From Proteobacteria bacterium UBA6522 (GTDB taxonomy: Bacteria > Pseudomonadota > Gammaproteobacteria > Steroidobacterales > Rariloculaceae): a stretch of 20,817 bases of DNA. This document shows, one piece after another, positions 15,843 through 20,817 of the stretch. The position numbers and the translations under genes are program-made. The notes beneath the pieces were generated by a model that worked only from the letters and a program-made list of their open reading frames with translations, was not told the DNA's origin and ran no database searches. Every line of letters begins with the position of its first letter. Within the stretch, counting starts at the first letter, position 1. The stretch spans positions 1 to 20,817 of the forward strand of contig DJLG01000144.1 in NCBI GenBank assembly GCA_002434915.1. Reading direction: 5' to 3'.

Positions 15843-15848
15843 TATAAT
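15843..15848 (+). promoter_or_regulatory. Possible -10 box for the glutathione S-transferase gene
   Basis: A perfect TATAAT at 15843-15848 lies 33 bases before the ATG at 15882, giving a leader of about 27 bases. No good -35 box is found at the expected distance (TTACGC at 15819-15824 matches poorly), so the promoter may need an activator or be spurious in this AT-rich region. Confidence 0.4.
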
Positions 15849-15881
15849 TCTAAAGATCGTGATCATCATTATGGAAAAATT

Positions 15882-16754
15882 ATGGTTCAACTGATTGATG
15901 CTGACGTACAAACTCGCGAGGTTCTCAACTGGGCGGGCATACATCTTCTTCACTACACTACATCCAGCTGTTCTCAAAAGACACGCATTGTCCTCAATAT
16001 GAAAAGTGTTAATTGGGAGTCGCATATTGTTGATATCAGCAAAAAACAGAACAATGATGAATGGTTCCTTGGAATCAATCCACGAGGCTTATTGCCAGTT
16101 TTAATTCATGATGGTGTGGTACATATCGAAAGTGACGATATTGTTATGTACTTAGATCAGCAATATCCCCAACCAAAGCTTGTTCCTGCAGGGCGTGAGA
16201 ATGAGATGATGCGCTTGCTTAAGCATGAAGACAGTTTGCATGTAGACCTTCGAAATTTAACGATGCGTTATCTAATACCAGCTGATGTGGTTGGTAAGTC
16301 ATCAGAGGTGTTAGCGAAATATCGTAAATATGGTTCGGGGACAGTTCTAGGTGAATCTGATACTAGAAGGCCTATAGAACTAGACTATTGGGAACGTTTT
16401 AATGCAAATGGCGGTGTGACAGATGATGAGGTTAGAGAATCTTCATTGCGTTTTCGTGAAGAATTTAATGCCCTTGAGAAAATACTGTTAAAACAAAACT
16501 TTTTATTTGGTGATCTGATTTCTTTATTAGATGTCGCATGGTTTGTTTACGTGACTCGTATGAAGTTAGTTTCATACCCTGTGAAGAAACTACACCCTAG
16601 GCTTGATGCCTGGTATATGGACCTTAAGAATCGCGCTGAATTTGCTGAGGAGACTATCGTGCCAAAACATTTACAGGTGCAGTTAGCTGACCGCCGTGTT
16701 AGAGATACAAGTAACGGCAAGTCACTAATTCAATTGGCCGGGTTTCATGTTTGA
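15882..16754 (+). CDS. Glutathione S-transferase family protein, LigF-like
   Basis: A 290-residue cytoplasmic glutathione S-transferase. The thioredoxin-like N-domain starts near residue 20, with HYTTSSCSQKTR (24-35) carrying Ser/Cys candidates for thiolate stabilisation, NPRGLLPVL (66-74, cis-Pro loop) and ESDDIVMYLD (83-92, glutathione gamma-glutamyl contact). The C-domain has a long insertion (about 125-185) before FNALEKILLKQNFLFGDLISLLDVAW. This layout resembles the LigF/LigE beta-etherase branch that cleaves aryl ether bonds in lignin-derived dimers, but substrate cannot be assigned. The 20-residue N-terminal extension with TREVLNWAGIHLLHY appears native to this subgroup. It stands alone on the plus strand, ahead of the second module. 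Confidence 0.88.
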   Translation: MVQLIDADVQTREVLNWAGIHLLHYTTSSCSQKTRIVLNMKSVNWESHIVDISKKQNNDEWFLGINPRGLLPVLIHDGVVHIESDDIVMYLDQQYPQPKLVPAGRENEMMRLLKHEDSLHVDLRNLTMRYLIPADVVGKSSEVLAKYRKYGSGTVLGESDTRRPIELDYWERFNANGGVTDDEVRESSLRFREEFNALEKILLKQNFLFGDLISLLDVAWFVYVTRMKLVSYPVKKLHPRLDAWYMDLKNRAEFAEETIVPKHLQVQLADRRVRDTSNGKSLIQLAGFHV

Positions 16755-16759
16755 TTCAT

Positions 16760-16793
16760 AGTATGTTGGCATACTTCACCGATCAACAATAAA
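16760..16793 (+). promoter_or_regulatory. Possible promoter with overlapping dyad upstream of family A copy 2
   Basis: TTGGCA (16766-16771, five of six matches to the -35 consensus) and AATAAA (16788-16793) are 16 bases apart. The dyad AGTATG-TTGG-CATACT (16760-16775) covers the -35 box, as expected for an operator that would block polymerase. Transcription would give a leader of roughly 75 bases before the ATG at 16874. The -10 box is only a partial match. Confidence 0.35.
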
Positions 16794-16873
16794 ACCTATT
16801 GATAAAGAGGAATGTATGAGAGCTTAGTGTGGTCCCTGTTACTATAAGTTCAAATAAGGGAGGGTTAGTGGTT

Positions 16874-18013
16874 ATGAGGATGGCGAACTTTATTTTGCTA
16901 CAAACCATGGTAGCTTCATTAGTTCCGCTACTGGTTGTAGGCCAGGAGATACAGACTTCATGGGGGGACCCTGATTTACAGGGTATATGGAGTAACCCAG
17001 TTGTTACGCCATTGCAGCGGTTAGAGGTCTATGGGACCAGAGAGTTTCTCACGGCTGATGAGATTGCGACGGAAGAGACTGAGATTTTTGAGTTTTCGCA
17101 ACAGCTCGGGCGCGATAACCGAGAGGGTTCTGGAACTGAGCGAGATGTGGCCCGCGCGTATCAAGATCACTGGTTTGGTGACCCATCCCTCAGAAGGGGT
17201 CGACGTACCTCAATGATTATTGATCCTCTAGACGGGCGAATTCCCGCCCTAACTCTGGCAGCCCAAGGCAGTATTGCTGAGAAAACAGAGTATTTGCAGG
17301 CCTTACTTCAGGGAACCTCAGGCGGTAGAGCGGGACCGATATCACCACGGCGTGCTGAGCGGTCTCCGGATTATAACTTGGACCGAATGAATCGTGCAGA
17401 TGGTCCTGAGGATAGGAGTAGTGGCGAGAGGTGCTTTGGCTATAATCTTCCGGTATTTCTGCAATCTGGCACCTTCGGTGGTGTTGCGAGAATTGTCCAG
17501 TCTCATAATGCTGTTGGCATCAACTATGACATGGGTCAGGGCCTTGGTTTCAGTAGAGTCATTCCGATCACTGATCGTCCCCATCTCCCGAGTCATGTCC
17601 GTCAACGTTATGGTGATGCCCGGGGGCATTGGGAGGGCGACACGCTAGTAGTTAACATAACCAATTTTTCTAAAAAAACGAATTTCCAAGGGTCGCGCGA
17701 GAATCTGCATTTGATCGAGCGTTACCGGCGGGTTGATATGAACACCCTTGAGGTCAGAGTTACGATTGAAGACCCAACAACCTTCACTAGACCTTTTACG
17801 GTTATTCAGGAGCTGACAAAAAATAGCGACATGGAAAATCAGGTCTATGAAGGTGCCTGTCATGAGGGTAATTACGGCATGATTGGTATGCTTGTGAACA
17901 CCCGCGCTGCTGAAAGAGCTTTCGCCGAAGGCAGGGGCCCGGATCCCGCTACCCAGGATAGTGCCACTGGTGGTGGGGTAATAAGTGCTGCTCCAGACGC
18001 AGTCGTTCGTTAA
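16874..18013 (+). CDS. Secreted protein of unknown function (family A), copy 2
   Basis: A 379-residue protein, paralogue of the gene at 1425-2555. I start it at the ATG at 16874, about nine bases after AGGGAGG, which gives a normal signal peptide (residues 1-23, ending VVG before Gln). The landmarks match copy 1: WGDPDLQGIWSNP (30-42), RRTSMIIDP (110-118), IPALT (123-127), Cys187, GHWEGDTLVVNITNF (251-265), VTIEDP (296-301), FTRPF (304-308) and ACHEGNYGM with Cys329. The QIxQTP element of copy 1 reads ARIVQS here. Its DNA is GC-richer than much of the window (38 of 60 bases on one counted line). Unlike copy 1 it faces its DUF6152 and family B partners, with a 17-bp convergent gap. Function unknown. 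Confidence 0.86.
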   Translation: MRMANFILLQTMVASLVPLLVVGQEIQTSWGDPDLQGIWSNPVVTPLQRLEVYGTREFLTADEIATEETEIFEFSQQLGRDNREGSGTERDVARAYQDHWFGDPSLRRGRRTSMIIDPLDGRIPALTLAAQGSIAEKTEYLQALLQGTSGGRAGPISPRRAERSPDYNLDRMNRADGPEDRSSGERCFGYNLPVFLQSGTFGGVARIVQSHNAVGINYDMGQGLGFSRVIPITDRPHLPSHVRQRYGDARGHWEGDTLVVNITNFSKKTNFQGSRENLHLIERYRRVDMNTLEVRVTIEDPTTFTRPFTVIQELTKNSDMENQVYEGACHEGNYGMIGMLVNTRAAERAFAEGRGPDPATQDSATGGGVISAAPDAVVR

Positions 18014-18030
18014 TTCGTTGCCTGACTGAG

Positions 18031-18447
18031 CTAAGGTCGTTCCGAAGGTGCCCCTGTTCCGGGCGAGTATAAAAACAATGTGCGTCCATCGGGAAAGCTA
18101 AGTTCCCTACCATTTGCACGGTTTGAACCATCTTTTGCTCTGTAACCGTCGACAACGATCTCAGTTCCTGGCTGGAGGGAATCCTTCGTGAAGCCGCGCC
18201 TAAACAGTACGTTCACGGTGCCTGCTTCGATAGCCCATGACTCCACTGTTCCGTCGGATTGAGTCACGTCCACGTGAATCCACGCATGAGGGTTTGTCCA
18301 CTGCATGCGTGTGACAGTACCCGTGAAGTTTACTGGTTGGTTAGCATCAAATTCGGCAGCAAATGAATGATGTGCTTTGGTGGTAGTTATACCTAGAAAA
18401 AAAATAATCCCTACACTTCTAATTATACTCACAAACTTTATTCTCAT
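18031..18447 (-). CDS. DUF6152 family secreted protein, copy 2
   Basis: A 138-residue exported protein, paralogue of the gene at 977-1402. The ATG at 18445-18447 is preferred because AGAGGATGG sits about seven bases upstream; an ATG nine bases earlier overlaps that ribosome binding site. The signal peptide ends TKA at residue 25, so the mature protein would begin His26-His27-Ser-Phe at exactly the same residue number as copy 1. TNPHAW (His54) is also conserved at the same position, followed here by an extra His58. The C-terminus is again rich in Gly, Ala and Pro. It follows the family B copy 2 gene by 23 bp, so they are probably co-transcribed. A metal-binding role is an inference. Confidence 0.88.
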   Translation of the reverse strand: MRIKFVSIIRSVGIIFFLGITTTKAHHSFAAEFDANQPVNFTGTVTRMQWTNPHAWIHVDVTQSDGTVESWAIEAGTVNVLFRRGFTKDSLQPGTEIVVDGYRAKDGSNRANGRELSFPDGRTLFLYSPGTGAPSERP

Positions 18448-18470
18448 AGAAACCATCCTCTATCAGATAT

Positions 18471-19451
18471 TTACTGTGGGTCAGGTGGGTTTCCTGATAA
18501 CAACAATTCGTATACCGTATCGCCGGGAGGAACTTTACGCGTAATATCAATTGTCATTGTCTCGCCTTCCCAACGTTGCACTAGCGGTTCTTTACGTAGG
18601 TGTCCGTAGATTGTTTCTTCCACATGCTCATAGCACCGAAATTCCATTAGCTGTGCATTTGACTCCATACGACGATAGAGAGGCAAACTAATCTTCCATG
18701 GACGAGTAAATACCTGAGGGTCATCAATGGTCGCCTCATATTGAATCACATCCTTGCTAATGGGTGTATAGCGTTCAACTACATGAAGTGCATCACTGTG
18801 AAAATTTCCTGACCTATCAAACCATGTGTAAGACGTGAAGTCTGTTACATCAACGATAAGGGTATCCCCTTCCCAGCGACCAACGGAGTACCCCATATAT
18901 GCAAAACCTGGATATGGTTCTACGGTATCCAGGTTTATTGTGCGTTGTGCGTTTGCAAACTCAAAAATCATCATGATTTTGTTGTTGCCCTGGATAATTT
19001 GAAAAGGGAATGGTAGATACATAGCCCGAGGTACGCCTGGCATGTAGCACCCTAGTTCGGGATCGCGGTCTAGCCAATTATCCAGGTTTTCTTGTTTACG
19101 TTCGGCAGCCCAGGGTTGATAGGGAATTTCATTCCCCTCCACTACTCCTAGACCAGGAGGTACCCAACCAACAGTTCCCAGTGCTACAACCGGAGCAGCT
19201 AAAACAGGCTCATCTGGGTAGATACCCGGCTGTCCAACCATTGGTCGGGGCCCATGGGTCAGGAGATCCCAGTTCGCCGTACTATTTGTTTGCCAGATAC
19301 CGCTAAAGTCTGGTTTGCCATCAGCTGTTCGAGACATTTCGGTGGAAGCGTTTTCAAAGCTGGGGTTAGGACTATCATTTGGCAAGAAAACAAGGAATCC
19401 AACAGCAACTATTGCTGTGGTTATTATGACGAGAGAGATATCTCTGATCAT
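18471..19451 (-). CDS. Secreted or membrane-anchored protein of unknown function (family B), copy 2
   Basis: A 326-residue paralogue of the gene at 2576-3454. The ATG at 19449-19451 has GGAG about eight bases upstream. Residues 7-23 are hydrophobic without a clear cleavage site, so it may be anchored rather than released. Matching landmarks are PDFSGIWQ (47-54), TANWDLLTH (58-66), GNEIPYQPWA (106-115), DPELGCYMPGVPRA (130-143, Cys135), PFQIIQ (149-154), GRWEGDTLIVDVTDF (191-205), LHVVERYTP (222-230), YEATIDDP (238-245), FTRPWK (248-253) and EFRC (Cys273). It ends about 34 residues longer than copy 1, with a second WEGETMTIDI strand pair that echoes the main WEGDTLIVDV motif. It lies between the hydrolase and DUF6152 genes. 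Confidence 0.87.
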   Translation of the reverse strand: MIRDISLVIITTAIVAVGFLVFLPNDSPNPSFENASTEMSRTADGKPDFSGIWQTNSTANWDLLTHGPRPMVGQPGIYPDEPVLAAPVVALGTVGWVPPGLGVVEGNEIPYQPWAAERKQENLDNWLDRDPELGCYMPGVPRAMYLPFPFQIIQGNNKIMMIFEFANAQRTINLDTVEPYPGFAYMGYSVGRWEGDTLIVDVTDFTSYTWFDRSGNFHSDALHVVERYTPISKDVIQYEATIDDPQVFTRPWKISLPLYRRMESNAQLMEFRCYEHVEETIYGHLRKEPLVQRWEGETMTIDITRKVPPGDTVYELLLSGNPPDPQ

Positions 19452-19506
19452 ACGTTTTCTCCAATCAAAGCAAATACGCGTTAGACTGCTTGATCCTAAT
19501 GTAATT

Positions 19507-20550
19507 CTACCGTGCGGTCATCAATTCCTGGCCGCCTATGACTGAGCTGACAAACTGAAGAATGGATGCACTCAGTTGTGTATCTTGAGTGCCAATGCTT
19601 GGGTTTGGGGAATAATGATTGTGTCTCATTAGCTGCACAAACCGAGGTAGTTGTCCCGACTTTTCAGCATACTCATTAATCAAAGCTGCAGTGCCTACCA
19701 GAGAACTATTCAAGTCAAACTCTGAGACGGTGAACATCACAGGGGTTTCAACATTACTGACATTACCAATAGTAGATATTTCAGGCCAACGGGAGAGGTC
19801 TTCACCAAAATAATCTATACGGTTTTGACCTGCTCTGGTCGTATCAGCATCATAGGTACCTGAAACCATAATCACCCCCGTTGCCATTACTGTTCCTGCA
19901 TCAAGCAAATCAGGTCTAAAGACATAGGTGGCTGCATGCGCGGCTGCCGCAGATTTTGCTACTACAAAAATTTGGTTTGGATCACCGCCAAAATCAGCAA
20001 TATTTTCTTTTACCCAGGCTACAGCTGCTCCCACATCATTAGCACCATCTGGCCATTTTGCTTCGGGAGCTAGCCGATAGGTAGCATTAACTCCAATAAG
20101 TCCTAGGCTTGCAAAATAATCGGCCACATTACGGTTTCCATCCTTGTTTCCACGAACAAATCCACCTCCATGGAAATAAATAATTACCGGCATTAATGTA
20201 TCTGTACTGCGAGACTTATGTGTATGGACATCGAGGATATGACGCTCGTGGGTTCCATAAGGCAGGTTTTTTGCAACGTCAATCTGTTCTAGGTCGTAAA
20301 CTCTTGGCTGGTTACTGTAAAGAGGACTGGTATCGCGGAAGTGTGTTCCCTGTTCAGTTACGCGCTTGATATCGGCTTCGAGTGTAGCAGGCATTTCGTC
20401 GCCTACCTGTTTGATGCTAAGCCAATAGTGTTGGGGATTTTCTTCAAGCGTTTGAGAAAAAACGGCTATGGGTAGGCTTAGGGTTGTCAGCACAAAGATG
20501 GAAGCTTTTGCAAAAAATATGCGGTTAATAGACATTTTGGTTGTTCCCAT
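19507..20550 (-). CDS. Exported alpha/beta hydrolase (carboxylesterase-like)
   Basis: A 347-residue hydrolase of the carboxylesterase/BD-FAE type. Residues 1-32 are a signal peptide (cut after VFS), so it acts in the periplasm or outside. The oxyanion loop HGGGF is at 127-131. The nucleophile elbow reads AKSAA around Ser200 instead of the usual GxSxG. Asp279 in SEFD and His310/His312 in RHNHYS complete a plausible triad. The surroundings (YRLAPEAKWPDG, DFGGDPNQIFVV) are typical for the family, which hydrolyses short-chain or aryl esters and lactones. The ATG at 20548-20550 is taken, but ATG at 20533-20535 has a better upstream GGGA. The family B gene follows after 55 bp, forming a likely operon with DUF6152. 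Confidence 0.9.
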   Translation of the reverse strand: MGTTKMSINRIFFAKASIFVLTTLSLPIAVFSQTLEENPQHYWLSIKQVGDEMPATLEADIKRVTEQGTHFRDTSPLYSNQPRVYDLEQIDVAKNLPYGTHERHILDVHTHKSRSTDTLMPVIIYFHGGGFVRGNKDGNRNVADYFASLGLIGVNATYRLAPEAKWPDGANDVGAAVAWVKENIADFGGDPNQIFVVAKSAAAAHAATYVFRPDLLDAGTVMATGVIMVSGTYDADTTRAGQNRIDYFGEDLSRWPEISTIGNVSNVETPVMFTVSEFDLNSSLVGTAALINEYAEKSGQLPRFVQLMRHNHYSPNPSIGTQDTQLSASILQFVSSVIGGQELMTAR

Positions 20551-20578
20551 TCCAATGTTATTAGTTATGTTTTTTTTT

Positions 20579-20584
20579 ATTATA
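20579..20584 (-). promoter_or_regulatory. Possible -10 box for the hydrolase gene
   Basis: A perfect TATAAT on the minus strand, 28 bases before the hydrolase ATG and followed by an A-run. There is no good -35 box at the usual spacing, which would fit an activator-dependent promoter in this divergent region. Confidence 0.4.
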
Positions 20585-20586
20585 CA

Positions 20587-20615
20587 TTGACTTGGATATT
20601 TGGATCTTAATAAAA
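20587..20615 (+). promoter_or_regulatory. Possible promoter for the ferredoxin gene
   Basis: TTGACT (20587-20592) matches five of six -35 positions. Candidate -10 boxes are TAATAA (20608-20613, 15-base spacer) or ATAAAA (20610-20615, 17-base spacer). The ferredoxin ATG is about 75 bases downstream. The -10 region falls within the palindrome at 20606-20625. Confidence 0.35.
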
Positions 20616-20625
20616 GTTTATTAAG
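20606..20625. promoter_or_regulatory. 20-bp palindrome, candidate operator
   Basis: CTTAATAAA and its exact reverse complement TTTATTAAG flank a two-base centre (AG). The element lies in the 142-bp gap between the divergent hydrolase and ferredoxin genes, over the putative plus-strand -10 box and 22 bases from the minus-strand -10 box. The position fits a repressor site controlling both genes. No regulator gene is present in the window. Confidence 0.5.
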
Positions 20626-20692
20626 GGCTTCCTAAGGCGGCAGTCCAACGTTAGGATGCAATGCTTGTTAAAACTTGATCGGGAAACTATTC

Positions 20693-20817
20693 ATGCCAAA
20701 GATCGTCTATATAGAGGCTGACGGTACGCGAAAGGAACTAGAAGTCGAGGTAGGCTATACCGTTATGGAAGGCGCTACTATGAATGGTGTTGAGGGCGTT
20801 GAGGCAGAGTGTGGTGG
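20693..20817 (+). CDS. [2Fe-2S] ferredoxin, P450/adrenodoxin type, 3' end cut by window edge
   Basis: The first 41 codons are visible. The product begins MPKIVYIEADGTRKELEV, then VMEGATMNGVEGVEAECGG, the standard N-terminus of adrenodoxin/putidaredoxin-type ferredoxins. The Cys in AECGG is the first cluster ligand; the other three would lie just beyond the edge. Such proteins pass electrons from a reductase to cytochrome P450s or Rieske oxygenases, or serve in Fe-S assembly. The ATG at 20693 is preceded by a modest GGGAA. It diverges from the exported hydrolase. Which oxygenase it serves cannot be told; a P450 or reductase gene just outside the window would settle it. Confidence 0.9.
   Translation, partial: MPKIVYIEADGTRKELEVEVGYTVMEGATMNGVEGVEAECG

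Noticed and set aside
17342..17863. Several open frames overlapping family A copy 2 on both strands
   Set aside because: The family A frame is supported by homology to copy 1; the overlapping frames have no recognisable motifs and arise from GC-richer codons.

Overview
The window looks like a chromosomal segment of a heterotrophic Gammaproteobacterium, probably marine and free-living. That placement is an inference from moderately low GC (about 42-50% in the stretches I counted), short intergenic gaps, several secreted or lipid-anchored proteins of unknown function, an AsmA protein, a DUF4159 protein, a GPH-type transporter and a P450-type [2Fe-2S] ferredoxin. Genus cannot be fixed from the sequence. 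I found no tRNA, rRNA, CRISPR array, insertion sequence or phage gene.

Left end (1-3454, all minus strand): an apparent operon read right to left. It encodes two homologous secreted proteins of unknown function (called family B and family A here), a DUF6152 protein, then two tandem DUF6644-like membrane proteins, the last cut by the window edge. Upstream lies a short AT-rich region with nested inverted repeats, then a secreted cyclophilin with a long C-terminal extension and its own strong promoter.

Middle (4852-15440): a GPH/MFS transporter diverges from a bicupin. An AsmA, DUF4159, small membrane protein and serine hydrolase series runs on the minus strand. An amidase and a beta-propeller lipoprotein with a Cys-Asp-Cys-Cys motif run on the plus strand. 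A clean bidirectional terminator separates the lipoprotein from a glycine-tailed RRM RNA-binding protein.

Right end (15882-20817): a LigF-like glutathione S-transferase, then a second copy of the left-end module. A family A paralogue is on the plus strand, facing DUF6152 and family B paralogues on the minus strand, which follow an exported alpha/beta hydrolase. The hydrolase diverges from a ferredoxin cut by the right edge, and a 20-bp palindrome sits between them.

The most notable feature is the repeated module. Family A and family B proteins share one core with a conserved cysteine pair. Both DUF6152 proteins should mature to an N-terminal His-His-Ser-Phe. Together with DUF6644-like membrane proteins, an esterase-like hydrolase and a ferredoxin, this suggests an uncharacterised cell-envelope system that may act on organic substrates, possibly metal-dependent. 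That function is inference only.
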